From the NCBI GenBank assembly GCA_025736915.1, contig CP107049.1:1674001-1738000 (forward strand): DNA of 64,000 nt. The letters are read 5' to 3'. Under the pieces are notes generated by a model. That model was given only the letters and a program-made list of their open reading frames with translations. It had not been told where the DNA came from and made no database searches. This document shows positions 45,809-56,019 of this stretch, piece after piece. Each line of letters begins with the position of its first letter. The first letter of the stretch is position 1. A program made the position numbers and the translations under genes. The DNA is from Acinetobacter nosocomialis (GTDB lineage Bacteria > Pseudomonadota > Gammaproteobacteria > Pseudomonadales > Moraxellaceae).

Positions 45809-46228
45809 ATGATCCATTCAAAGATTATTGGTATTGGCGTAATTGCTGGACTGTGCAGTATGGCAGCCCTAGCTGAACCTGCGGTCCAACCAGGTGAAAC
45901 TTTAGAAAGTTTGTCTAAAGTAAAAGTCACTACAACCGTCAATGGCCAGCCTGGCTCTATTAGTGATTTAGTGAATAGTGGGAAAGTACAACCTGTTTCT
46001 GCTCCGCCAACAGGTGCAGCCCCTACGGGTGCTCCTATTCCAGCTGATGTACCTCCTGCTCCTCCAGCAGATGCACCACCAGCACCTCCAGCGGGCGGTG
46101 ATATGGCTGCTCCAGCGCCACAAGACCCAAATACTCCACCGCCACCAGCCGACCCAAACCAGTCTGCGGACCCAATGGCAAAAGATGGTGCTTTACCAGC
46201 AGATGCACCAATGGCACAAGCTCAATAA
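45809..46228 (+). CDS. Proline/alanine-rich exported protein
   Basis: A 139-aa protein with a clear signal peptide (MIHSKIIGIGVIAGLCSMAA then LAEP). The C-terminal 80 residues are a low-complexity Pro/Ala region with PPAPPADAPPAPP-like repeats, which could span the periplasm or bind the cell wall. The start at 45809 has CGGAG upstream; the ORF from 45749 is spurious in its first 20 codons. I do not recognise a family. Confidence 0.78.
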   Translation: MIHSKIIGIGVIAGLCSMAALAEPAVQPGETLESLSKVKVTTTVNGQPGSISDLVNSGKVQPVSAPPTGAAPTGAPIPADVPPAPPADAPPAPPAGGDMAAPAPQDPNTPPPPADPNQSADPMAKDGALPADAPMAQAQ

Positions 46229-46238
46229 TCGGAGCCAT

Positions 46239-46270
46239 AAAAAAACCAAGACTTATGTCTTGGTTTTTTT
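46239..46270. terminator. Bidirectional terminator between the Pro-rich gene and kup
   Basis: AACCAAGAC / GTCTTGGTT stem with loop TTAT (46244-46265), A-run and T-run. Confidence 0.85.
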
Positions 46271-46283
46271 ATTACATCAAATT

Positions 46284-48268
<1,985 letters not shown>

Positions 48269-48278
48269 CGCACGCCTT

Positions 48279-48368
48279 GGTGAGGTGTCCGAGTGGCTGA
48301 AGGAGCACGCCTGGAAAGTGTGTATACGTTTGCGCGTATCGAGGGTTCGAATCCCTCTCTCACCGCCA
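48279..48368 (+). tRNA. tRNA-Ser (GGA)
   Basis: A 90-nt class II tRNA with a long variable arm (GTGTATACGTTTGCGCGTATC region), anticodon GGA and encoded CCA. Confidence 0.97.
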
Positions 48369-48375
48369 GAATTCA

Positions 48376-48416
48376 AAAAGACCTAAATCGTTTTGATTTA
48401 GGTCTTTTTTTTATTT
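48376..48416 (+). terminator. Terminator of tRNA-Ser
   Basis: AAGACCTAAATC / GATTTAGGTCTT stem (within 48378-48406), then T8. Confidence 0.87.
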
Positions 48417-48434
48417 TTAATAAAAATTAAAAGG

Positions 48435-49007
48435 TTAGTTATTACCTAGATGCTTTGAAACATCCTTAGCAACTTGTATAGCAATATCATCCCATGCTTT
48501 ATCTAACAAACCTGTTTGAGATGAACCACCAATTTTTGGATCGTTTAACTTAGAGTTAAATGTATTCGTCCATTTCTGACCTTTATATTCAAATGTAGCG
48601 ACTAAAGTTACATTTGCTACATCAATTGCTGGGGTAATATTGAACATACCAGCTGAGTATTCAAAGCCAGATCTAGCTTTTTCAACAGTAATCGTTAATG
48701 GACTTCCATTTGGTGATAATTTTGCTATCTGAGCGATTGCTTCTTCTATACGACTTGATAGAGCTACTCCTGTAGGAATACGTGTTCTAGAGCCTCCCCC
48801 TACAAAACCATCTGAACCTTGAATATCAATACGTTGAGGAAAGGTATCTGGATTCCATTTGATATAGACAGTATCTTGCATCTTTGGAAGAGCTGATAAT
48901 TCTGAAACAGACGTATAATTTAGACGATTGTTAAAAGGTAAATTAACTGCACACCCTGTTAATGTAGTTACTAATACTAATGCACTTAAACTGAGTAGTT
49001 TTTTCAT
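48435..49007 (-). CDS. Predicted lipoprotein, 190 aa
   Basis: N-terminal signal peptide ending in the lipobox LTGC (Cys19), so lipid-anchored. The rest is soluble and mainly beta-strand-like, with EYKGQKWTNTFNSKL. I do not recognise the family. It starts 52 bp downstream of the 259-aa gene and may be in one unit with it. Confidence 0.78.
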   Translation of the reverse strand: MKKLLSLSALVLVTTLTGCAVNLPFNNRLNYTSVSELSALPKMQDTVYIKWNPDTFPQRIDIQGSDGFVGGGSRTRIPTGVALSSRIEEAIAQIAKLSPNGSPLTITVEKARSGFEYSAGMFNITPAIDVANVTLVATFEYKGQKWTNTFNSKLNDPKIGGSSQTGLLDKAWDDIAIQVAKDVSKHLGNN

Positions 49008-49059
49008 ACTTTGAATCTCATGTAGTTTTAAAAATAAATATTGGTTTTCTCGAATTAAC

Positions 49060-49839
49060 TTAATCCAAATCGAACACTTCTAATGACTCTACATAAGGCA
49101 AAATAAGATATTCATGATGAGATAAATGTTGTTCTAGCTGGTGATGCGTTGTTTGATTGAATTGATAAAAGTTGCTCAACTCATTAAATAATTGAGGCGT
49201 TTTATTTGCATCAAATTTTGGTGTTTTCATAAAGAATAATAAGCTTGCCCCTAAACCCACATACTCTAAGCCATAGTTCTGATCTAAATGCTCAATCAAG
49301 CTAAAAGACTCAAAAGGGTTCAAATCACAACTAAAATATCCATTGAGGCAGGCTGCAAATTTTTGAGTTTCAGTTGGACTATTGACTAACTTTACTTGAA
49401 TAAAGGCATCTAAAATTTTTTCGGGTTCAGCATTGATCTGTAGCAGAGTTGCTTGATCTTCATCGCTATAGTTAAGTTTTTTAGGCAAGTTATTAAAATT
49501 TATATAATTTTCTGGCTTTAATAATTGTTCAATATGATATTGAAGCTCTAAAGGTCGAGTATTTTCCCAACTTGCTTCACTGTCATCTTCAACGAATTCT
49601 GTGGTATCAAAATAAAGCCCATCTCCCATTGAAGCATGCATGGACGTGTATTGGCACTGTCCTATATCTTCTAAAAGTAATAATACTTTTTTAGGTAAAT
49701 GCTTATGCTTAATTTCTGAATATAAGTTAACAACATCGTTCCATGAGCTTATTTCACTGATTGTTGCGTAGCATATTAATTCATGGGCATCGTCAGTTAT
49801 AAGGGAATTTTCTTTTTCTTTAATATCAAGAATAGTCAT
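49060..49839 (-). CDS. Hypothetical protein, 259 aa
   Basis: Acidic soluble protein, not recognised. There is no signal peptide or membrane segment. It contains MHASMGDGLYFDTTEF and a His-rich C-terminal part (TTHHQLEQHLSHHEY). The coding sequence is AT-rich. The lipoprotein gene lies just downstream on the same strand. Confidence 0.65.
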   Translation of the reverse strand: MTILDIKEKENSLITDDAHELICYATISEISSWNDVVNLYSEIKHKHLPKKVLLLLEDIGQCQYTSMHASMGDGLYFDTTEFVEDDSEASWENTRPLELQYHIEQLLKPENYINFNNLPKKLNYSDEDQATLLQINAEPEKILDAFIQVKLVNSPTETQKFAACLNGYFSCDLNPFESFSLIEHLDQNYGLEYVGLGASLLFFMKTPKFDANKTPQLFNELSNFYQFNQTTHHQLEQHLSHHEYLILPYVESLEVFDLD

Positions 49840-49980
49840 AAATTTTTAAATTTAATCTATATTTAGCGGACATTTATATCATAAATAAATTGTATATTTA
49901 ACTTAAAACCTTAATGTAATTTTTTAAAAATCTTCTATATAAGAAGCCCAAACTCTCAAGTTTAGGCCTCCTTTTTAAAC

Positions 49981-50538
49981 TTACTCAGACAACGCTAATA
50001 ACTTCTGAACATACTGAACCGCATTATCCGCTATGTCTTGTTGAGTCGGCACATCGTCATCTTCTGATGGATTTGTGTCTATACCATAAAATGCATGAAG
50101 TGGTTGATAGTCTGCCCCAACATATAAAGCTGTTAGCTTAAATGGAGTAAAAATTTGCTCTAAAGAAAGGTTATATCCACCATACTCTGAATAAACTTTT
50201 TCTTGCACACCCGCAGACAAAGCCAACATAAACTTTTTATTTTTAAGCTTATCGCCTGTTGAACCATACCCCCAACCATAAGTCACAACTTCATCAATCC
50301 ATTGTTTCAAAAGTGGTGGACAGTTAAACCAATACACTGGAAATTGAAATACTAAATTTTCGTGTTCTTCGACTAGTGCTTGTTCTTTGGCAACATCAAT
50401 CACCCCGTCCGGGTAGGCTTGATAAATTTGGTGAACCGTAAATTGGTCTGGGTGTTTTTCTAGTTCTTCTACCCATCTTTTATTTACAACAGATTGGTCT
50501 ATGTGAGGATGGGTAACAATGACTAATGTCTTTTTCAT
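49981..50538 (-). CDS. NAD(P)H-dependent oxidoreductase (flavodoxin-like)
   Basis: A 185-aa flavodoxin-fold quinone or nitro reductase related to KefF/YheR/MdaB. The FMN-binding start VIVTHPHIDQSVVNKRW and the middle motif FQFPVYWFNCPPLLKQWID match the family. It is divergent from an HxlR regulator, a very common arrangement in which the regulator controls the reductase in response to electrophiles. Confidence 0.88.
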   Translation of the reverse strand: MKKTLVIVTHPHIDQSVVNKRWVEELEKHPDQFTVHQIYQAYPDGVIDVAKEQALVEEHENLVFQFPVYWFNCPPLLKQWIDEVVTYGWGYGSTGDKLKNKKFMLALSAGVQEKVYSEYGGYNLSLEQIFTPFKLTALYVGADYQPLHAFYGIDTNPSEDDDVPTQQDIADNAVQYVQKLLALSE

Positions 50539-50623
50539 TATGAAAACACTCTTATCGGAAAGTAGATAAATCGATTATAGAAGTGTGCTTTCCTAAATAT
50601 AAGTACGGTAATTTATGTTATAT

Positions 50624-50641
50624 ACTATACTAAAAGATAGT
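50624..50641. promoter_or_regulatory. Dyad between the oxidoreductase and HxlR genes
   Basis: ACTAT (50624-50628) and ATAGT (50637-50641) separated by 8 nt, between divergent genes; a possible HxlR operator. Confidence 0.4.
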
Positions 50642-50653
50642 GTAGATTTTAAA

Positions 50654-50989
50654 ATGACTGAGTGCATTCCTTCATATACTCCATTAGAAGATACGGGTTT
50701 TGGCTATACCCTTTCTTTGATTAATGGCAAATATAAAATGATTATCATGTATTGGCTGTACGAAAAAAATGTCATGCGTTTTAATGAGATGCAACGCTGC
50801 ATTGGCAATATTTCGTTTAGAACGCTCAGTAATACACTTAAAGAATTGGAAAGAGATGGGCTGATTACTCGCAAGGAATATCCTCAAATTCCGCCAAAGG
50901 TTGAGTATCGCCTTTCAGAAAAAGGGCAATCTCTAATTCCTTTATTAGATATGATGTGCCAATGGGGCGAGCAAAATAAGCCGTCTTAG
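50654..50989 (+). CDS. HxlR-family transcriptional regulator
   Basis: A 111-aa winged-helix regulator. It shows the HxlR pattern INGKYKMIIMYWL, FNEMQRCIGNISFRTLSNTLKEL and DGLITRKEYPQIPPKVEYRL, and has one Cys near its N-terminus and one in the QRC motif, which could sense electrophiles. The start at 50654 gives the usual family length; an ATG at 50615 adds 13 unlikely residues. Confidence 0.88.
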   Translation: MTECIPSYTPLEDTGFGYTLSLINGKYKMIIMYWLYEKNVMRFNEMQRCIGNISFRTLSNTLKELERDGLITRKEYPQIPPKVEYRLSEKGQSLIPLLDMMCQWGEQNKPS

Positions 50990-51016
50990 TTTTATAGACT
51001 TAAAGTGATACTAAAT

Positions 51017-51247
51017 ATGAGAAATGAATTAAGAGAAATGTTTATTAAGGGATGTGAAGAAAAGATTGAAAAGAAGGGAGACAATGTCGGTCTATCTTTT
51101 TATGCTTTTTTTAAAAATAAGAATGATAACCCTGAGCTACTGATGGAAGCAGCGCATTGGTGGATTATGGAGCATAAGCTAGATCACTTTGAGAAGGCTG
51201 TGAAGATTAAACAGATGGTTTTGAGTGGGCAGTCGAAAAAGGCTTAA
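51017..51247 (+). CDS. Hypothetical protein, 76 aa
   Basis: Small charged protein, not recognised. It is mostly helical, with FYAFFKNKNDNPELLMEAAH and the basic tail SGQSKKA. It starts 27 bp after the HxlR gene on the same strand and may be cotranscribed. The GTG at 51005 is an alternative start. Confidence 0.55.
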   Translation: MRNELREMFIKGCEEKIEKKGDNVGLSFYAFFKNKNDNPELLMEAAHWWIMEHKLDHFEKAVKIKQMVLSGQSKKA

Positions 51248-51288
51248 ATATATAATATCTAAGCCAACATAATAAAAACAACTATTAA

Positions 51289-51870
51289 TTAAATTAAAGG
51301 TTCATTAATTAATTTTAAGGCTGAAAATCGATCATTATTCTCAACACAAAAATAGACGGGGCGTTTAGGATCGTGACTAATTAATAATGTTTCATCTGTT
51401 TCGCGTTTAGGATCAGCAATATGAAAAATACAATAGTATGTACCCCAAGAAGATGTATCAATACCTAAATATTCCGATAAAATACACTTCAAGTAACTAA
51501 CCATATTTTTTCCAGCCTGCATCTTCAAAATATGCTCATCCATATTACTTAATGAAGACTTCATTTCAGTTATTAAAAAATATAGATTTCCTTTAATAGC
51601 TGCTAATAATATTCCATCACAAGTTTTATTAATTGCTTTTTTAGTAGGTAATAAAATTGGATAGTAAGCTCTTACAAGATCTTGATTAATCGAAATAACT
51701 TCATCAAACCCAAATAAAGTCAGTTTATTTAATGCAGGAGGATTAGGATCATCTCGCCGAACCTTTTCATTTAAAATAACTTCAAACCCATTCTCCGCAG
51801 GTTTCGCAGTACAACAAATTTGAGGATTAATTTCTCGTTTTAAGCAAGTAAAAATTTCTTCTATTGGCAT
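51289..51870 (-). CDS. Putative PD-(D/E)XK nuclease-like partner of the adjacent ATPase
   Basis: A 193-aa protein without a recognised family name. Its middle has CDGILLAAIKGNLYFLITEM, giving Asp85, then Glu102-Met-Lys104 (ITEMKSS), and then a helix with Gln118 (KMQAGKNMVSYL). This spacing (D, about 16 residues, ExK, then Q) is that of a PD-(D/E)XK core. The start ATG lies 2 nt after the ATPase stop, with GGA in the ATPase end as ribosome site, so the two are translationally coupled. A nuclease effector is inferred, not shown. Confidence 0.65.
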   Translation of the reverse strand: MPIEEIFTCLKREINPQICCTAKPAENGFEVILNEKVRRDDPNPPALNKLTLFGFDEVISINQDLVRAYYPILLPTKKAINKTCDGILLAAIKGNLYFLITEMKSSLSNMDEHILKMQAGKNMVSYLKCILSEYLGIDTSSWGTYYCIFHIADPKRETDETLLISHDPKRPVYFCVENNDRFSALKLINEPLI

Positions 51871-51872
51871 GA

Positions 51873-53270
51873 CTAAATTCCATAACGAAGAGCATCTTGT
51901 ACTTTATTCATTTCCCGAATTTCTTTATCAAAACTCTGAATTTTAATTCCAGTATTTTCTACAACATCCCAACGCTCAATTGTGCCCATTTTTTTTCGAC
52001 GGCTAGAACCTCCGACTTCGAAAAGATCTTCTGTCATATTGTAAACAGCTATACTTTCTGGTTTTATAAAATCATTATCATCATAATTAAATTTATCCCG
52101 AACATTTTGAATATGGGGTTTATCACAACTGAGCATTACCAAAGTATTTAATTCCCTAATAATATAATCACTATGAGTAGTCATAAAAACTCTAACACCG
52201 GCACTGACTAAGGCCGCAACAAATGTAGCTAATTTTCTTTGATTTTCAGGATGAAGATTTAATTCAGGCTCATCAATCATTAATAAACTATTTGGTTTAG
52301 CAACATGATTTAACCAAAACCAAATAATCATTAAAGAGCGCACAGCACTTGAAGCCTCTCCTAAACCAAGTTTCACTCCTTTTGCACCACTTGGTTGAAA
52401 GTAAACTCCAGTATCTTTATGGTATTTATAAACCCCACCAGCAATTTCCTGAAATTTAGCTAATAAGTAGGCATTATTTTTAATAAATTCACTTTGTCCT
52501 TTTTTAACTAAATTTTCTATTCTGTAACTTATAAAATCTACATTATGCTCCACAGACTGAGCATAAGTACGTTTGAAACTACGTGCTATATCGAATGGAT
52601 TAAATTTTTTATTACCATTTTTTTCCATTTCAGCAAGCAAGCTAACAAGCTGATTTTTGTTAAAGTTTAACTCATTTCTAAAAATCGATGCTCCAGTACG
52701 TTCAGCACTCGCAATAAACACTTCTGGAAATGTAGTTTTAAAGCAGGCTTCAAATAAGTGTTTCTTTATATATTCATCTAAAATAAATAAAGGAGGAGCC
52801 GAGTCGCTATCCAACCATGCAATTTCAGCTATTTTACTATTTTTTGGCTTCTTTATAGTTAAAAATACTTCTCCTGAGGGACTTCCTGTTTTAGAACTAA
52901 ATTCATATTCTTGCCAATTTTTGTTAACTTCAAATTGAATACTAAATTCAACATTTTTAAATAAGTCAGGTGAACAAGCGAAAAAATTAGATAAATTTTC
53001 TGATAAGTTTTTCATGGCTTTTTTAGTATCTATTTTAGTAATGACATCTTTTTCTAAATCAATACTTGCGATACTTTTATGATGTATTTCAGCTTCAATA
53101 GAATCAGGCAAACTCCAATCTATTAAGTCCAACCAATTTTGAAAAAAAGAGTAAAGGGCGTTGGTCACATATGTTTTGCCTGTGTTATTTTTTCCGCACA
53201 ATACCGTTAAATCGGCAAGTTCTATTTCGCCTTGATGAATTGGACCTAAGTTTTTAAATTCAAATTTCAT
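51873..53270 (-). CDS. ABC/SMC-like AAA ATPase of a candidate defence module
   Basis: A 465-aa ATPase of the AAA_15/AAA_21 (OLD/RecF-like) type. It has Walker A GKNNTGKT (26-33), a signature-like loop GLGEASSAVRSL (302-313), Walker B LLMIDEP (329-335) followed by ELNLHPENQ, and the H-loop TTHSDYI (His366). The intervening 270 residues are helical and divergent. No Toprim nuclease domain is visible, so it is not an OLD nuclease or GajA. The downstream gene supplies a possible nuclease. The coding sequence is AT-rich. A defence role is inferred from architecture. Confidence 0.8.
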   Translation of the reverse strand: MKFEFKNLGPIHQGEIELADLTVLCGKNNTGKTYVTNALYSFFQNWLDLIDWSLPDSIEAEIHHKSIASIDLEKDVITKIDTKKAMKNLSENLSNFFACSPDLFKNVEFSIQFEVNKNWQEYEFSSKTGSPSGEVFLTIKKPKNSKIAEIAWLDSDSAPPLFILDEYIKKHLFEACFKTTFPEVFIASAERTGASIFRNELNFNKNQLVSLLAEMEKNGNKKFNPFDIARSFKRTYAQSVEHNVDFISYRIENLVKKGQSEFIKNNAYLLAKFQEIAGGVYKYHKDTGVYFQPSGAKGVKLGLGEASSAVRSLMIIWFWLNHVAKPNSLLMIDEPELNLHPENQRKLATFVAALVSAGVRVFMTTHSDYIIRELNTLVMLSCDKPHIQNVRDKFNYDDNDFIKPESIAVYNMTEDLFEVGGSSRRKKMGTIERWDVVENTGIKIQSFDKEIREMNKVQDALRYGI

Positions 53271-53688
53271 TTATTTTTCAACCTGCTAAAAGCATAGAAC
53301 TTTTATAAGAATCATGCCATCAATGAGAATTCTATACAATGAAGAAACTATATCTTTTCAAGAATTAGGTGGCGAATACTTAAATAATTGTCCGAAAAAA
53401 TCAACATGGTTAATTTATTCCATTCTTGTATTTCAAAGAGATTAAAAACTCCCTTCATACTAATTACAGCTAACATCTCCGCTAAAAAAGCTATCTTAAA
53501 TAATACTATATTATAAAAAAATAAGTTTTCCCTTTAGACCTTATGATGGCTTTTTTCTAAAATTGAGAATTTAAAAATTCATCTCATATATTAGTCAAAA
53601 TATTTATCTTTAATCTATTCCCTATTCAAAACTTAAAAAGATTACTTTTAGCACTAAAAAAGCCCAACTCCCGTCGGGCCTTCCCCTA
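53271..53688. other. Intergenic region, 418 bp, with a possible small ORF
   Basis: AT-rich. The only coding candidate is a 43-codon ORF at 53314. A short stem GCCC / GGGC near the right end (about 53661-53678) could be a weak terminator for the TetR gene. Confidence 0.5.
53314..53445 (+). pseudogene. Small ORF or gene remnant (43 aa)
   Basis: The translation starts MPSMRILYNEETISFQELG and looks like ordinary protein with no low-complexity sequence. There is no strong ribosome site (only TAAGAA). It may be the N-terminus of a gene whose remainder has been deleted or lost its frame, next to the ATPase-nuclease module. Weakly supported. Confidence 0.25.
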
Positions 53689-54240
53689 TCAAACCCTTTT
53701 TAAAAAATACTCAAGCAAGGCATCTCTTTCCCTTTCTTCATCTGAACTTAACAGCCCCAGAATTGTGCCATCAATCATAAATACAAAAATCTCCGCTTCT
53801 GAATAGGAAACCGTTTTTTTGGTTTCCATGAGCAAGCAGAAAATTTCATTTTTAAGCCACCGCCAATATCTGAGTGCGGTTTGGTATGCATTTGGATAAA
53901 GCTTTTTAATTTCAAAAATCGCCTTAAACAATAAGTAATACGCGCTTTTTAAGTCAGCATGTAAAAGATAAATTTGCCTGAGTTGATCAGACAAATCTGC
54001 ATTTTGGTAAAGCTCACTCACCACACTCACTTTTTCTTGTAACTGCTCTTTTTGCGTGACCAAACACCTTTCAATAAATCTTTCTTTGGAGTGAAAGTAG
54101 TTGTAAAAGGTGCCTTTATTTACTTGAGATTCGGCAATAATTTGGTCTACCCCGACCTTATTAAAGCCATATTGTTTAAATAAATCTGTTGCTGTATCAA
54201 TCACGTGTAATGCTTTACGTGAAGCGTCTAAATTTTTCAT
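53689..54240 (-). CDS. TetR-family regulator
   Basis: A 183-aa repressor. The N-terminal helix-turn-helix is typical (ATDLFKQYGFNKVGVDQIIA, then SQVNKGTFYNYFHSKERFI). The C-terminal ligand domain is helical and unassigned. No efflux or enzyme gene lies immediately beside it, so the target cannot be inferred. The minus-strand structured region lies 170 bp upstream. Confidence 0.87.
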   Translation of the reverse strand: MKNLDASRKALHVIDTATDLFKQYGFNKVGVDQIIAESQVNKGTFYNYFHSKERFIERCLVTQKEQLQEKVSVVSELYQNADLSDQLRQIYLLHADLKSAYYLLFKAIFEIKKLYPNAYQTALRYWRWLKNEIFCLLMETKKTVSYSEAEIFVFMIDGTILGLLSSDEERERDALLEYFLKRV

Positions 54241-54412
54241 ATATACCGCTTAAAATAATTTTTTGTTGTAAATAAAAGAGATAGAAATGCCTTCACTCTT
54301 AAATTGAGCACTAAATACAGGCATGCAAAAGCCGCACAAAATGGTGTGCTCGCCTATCTCGGGTTTTATTGTTGCTATGATTTTTTAGTCGTAATGACCT
54401 ATGGCTTAAAAC

Positions 54413-54670
54413 CTAGAGTCGGTTAAACCGTTTTAAAGACCAGTTGGGTATAGAGGTAAAAATTTTGGCAAAGGTTGCCAATGAGAGAGATGAAATAGTA
54501 CGCATATAACGGATTCCTGTACAAATAAGGATCCTGCTAATCTCTGCTAAAAGATGGTGGCAGGACGAAAGAGGGTTAGCAGACTGGGTACAGAACCAGC
54601 ACACCCGAAGGTGTCCCCCTTCCGCCTGCCATAACGTCAGGAGGACGAGTGGAATACAAGCAGAATTCAT
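54413..54670 (-). CDS. Small ORF, Icd-like leader-encoded peptide (uncertain)
   Basis: An 85-codon frame. Its C-terminal part starts MRTISSLSLATFAKIFTSI and could be read alone. It lies downstream of the C4-like structure on the same strand, where P1/P4-type phages have icd. There is no clear ribosome site. The frame overlaps hairpins ACACC-UUCG-GGUGU (54601-54614) and TTGGCA/TGCCAA (54465-54481), so it may be a structured RNA and not a gene. Confidence 0.35.
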   Translation of the reverse strand: MNSACIPLVLLTLWQAEGGHLRVCWFCTQSANPLSSCHHLLAEISRILICTGIRYMRTISSLSLATFAKIFTSIPNWSLKRFNRL

Positions 54671-54699
54671 CCTCAGAAAGAATAAATCTGATGTAATCT

Positions 54700-54760
54700 G
54701 TACCGCGGCCTGCTAAGACCGGCTGGCAATGTGGCCAGTAGGCAAAGGATAATCCGCGTG
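54700..54760 (-). ncRNA. C4-antisense-RNA-like structured element
   Basis: On the minus strand three nested stems can form: CGCGG/CCGCG (complements of 54754-54758 and 54704-54708), a 7-bp stem with one G-U (complements of 54737-54743 and 54708-54714) and CTGGC/GCCAG (54723-54727 with 54734-54738). Its sequences TTAGCAG and ACTGG are complementary to CTGCTAA and CCAGT in the leader about 120 nt downstream (54576-54587). This resembles the C4/Icd control of P1/P4-type phages. Confidence 0.45.
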
Positions 54761-55005
54761 TTTTTGAGTGTCAATGTGATATTGGCTATTCATTTATAAA
54801 GATTATTTTTATTTTTCATTGGCCTAGTGATTTAAGAATATATTTTCTTAAAGTTTAGTTTGTCTGCTTGTTTCATTATTAATTTACCGTTCATTTTCAA
54901 ACCTGTTTAAATGATCCGATTGATCGCGCTATAAATAAAAGCTACAGTAAATAAAGTTTGAATTTTATAACTTTAAATAAATTGATAACGCACGCAGGCA
55001 AAGAC

Positions 55006-55908
55006 ATGGAAACCATACATGATTTTTATCGCCGCTTTTCTTTAACCAGAGATAGCGATTACTCGGTTCCATCAACTTCATTTGGACATTTTAACGTGTT
55101 CCAACGCGATGCCTGCTCGTTTCTCACACCTTATAGCCGCCGCGATTATTATAAAATTTCACTGGTTTTAGGCACAGGCGAACTTCACTACGCTAACCGC
55201 TGGATACGAGTCGACCGTCCTGCTTTACTGTTTTCAAACCCAATGGTGCCCTATGCATGGGAAATTAATTCGCCTGAACAGGCAGGCTGGTTTTGCCTAT
55301 TTACCGAAGAGTTTGTAAACCAAGAATCGCGGCAAAGCTTTTTAAAAGACTCACCACTGTTTAAAGTCGACGGCGACCCGCTATATTTTTTAAACGACCA
55401 ACAAGTTGAAGAAATTTCATTTATTTTCAAAAAGATGATGAATGATATAAATTCAGACTATATTCATAAATACAACGTTTTAAGAAACTATTTGCACCTA
55501 CTTGTGCACGAAGCCATGAAAATGCAACCGACCCAACAGTTTGAAAAACATAGTAATGCTGCGGTTCGGATTTGCCATTTATTCTTTGAGTTGTTAGAGC
55601 GTCAGTTCCCAATAGACTCACCCCATTTTCAGCTTAAACTCAAAACTGCAAATGACTATGCCTATGGCCTGTCTGTGCATGTGAACCATTTAAATCGAGC
55701 TGTAAAAGAAGCTACAGGTAAAACCACGTCTGAGCATATTAGCTCGCGCATTATGCAAGAAGCTAAAGCGCTGCTACAACACACCAGTTGGAATATTTCC
55801 GAAATTGCCTATAGCTTAGGCTTTGAATATTCAGCATATTTTACCAATTTCTTTAAGAAAAATACCGGATTTTCACCTAAAAAATTCCGCGAAGACTGTG
55901 TGGCCTAA
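55006..55908 (+). CDS. AraC-family regulator (cupin N-terminus)
   Basis: A 300-aa transcription factor. The N-terminal part (about 20-140) is a cupin-like domain (SLVLGTGELHYANRWIRV then PALLFSNPMVPYAWE). The C-terminus carries the AraC HTH pair (HVNHLNRAVKEATGKTTSEH, WNISEIAYSLGFEYSAYFTN). AGG lies before the ATG at 55006; the earlier start at 54958 adds codons without support. It is followed by an aldo/keto reductase, its likely target. Confidence 0.88.
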   Translation: METIHDFYRRFSLTRDSDYSVPSTSFGHFNVFQRDACSFLTPYSRRDYYKISLVLGTGELHYANRWIRVDRPALLFSNPMVPYAWEINSPEQAGWFCLFTEEFVNQESRQSFLKDSPLFKVDGDPLYFLNDQQVEEISFIFKKMMNDINSDYIHKYNVLRNYLHLLVHEAMKMQPTQQFEKHSNAAVRICHLFFELLERQFPIDSPHFQLKLKTANDYAYGLSVHVNHLNRAVKEATGKTTSEHISSRIMQEAKALLQHTSWNISEIAYSLGFEYSAYFTNFFKKNTGFSPKKFREDCVA

Positions 55909-56019
55909 AAACAGATTGTTTGAATTTTATAATTATTGGTTTGAATGTTATACGTCAGTTTGAGCCAAAGCATTTTATAGTTTTTCTACTCAAGTGATTT
56001 TGCAAAAAGAGTGTGAAAA

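Larger units (their letters stand above)
54241..55005. other. Long non-coding region with structured RNA elements
   Basis: Between the TetR and AraC genes. Its central half (about 54413-54760) is rich in hairpins on the minus strand (see the separate ncRNA entries); the right part holds the AraC promoter region. No ORF in it is convincing except the small 85-codon frame at 54413-54670. Confidence 0.55.

Noticed and set aside
51873..53270. OLD-family nuclease or GajA (Gabija) identity for the ATPase
   Set aside because: The Toprim domain that should follow Walker B/H-loop is absent; the chain ends about 100 residues after the H-loop.
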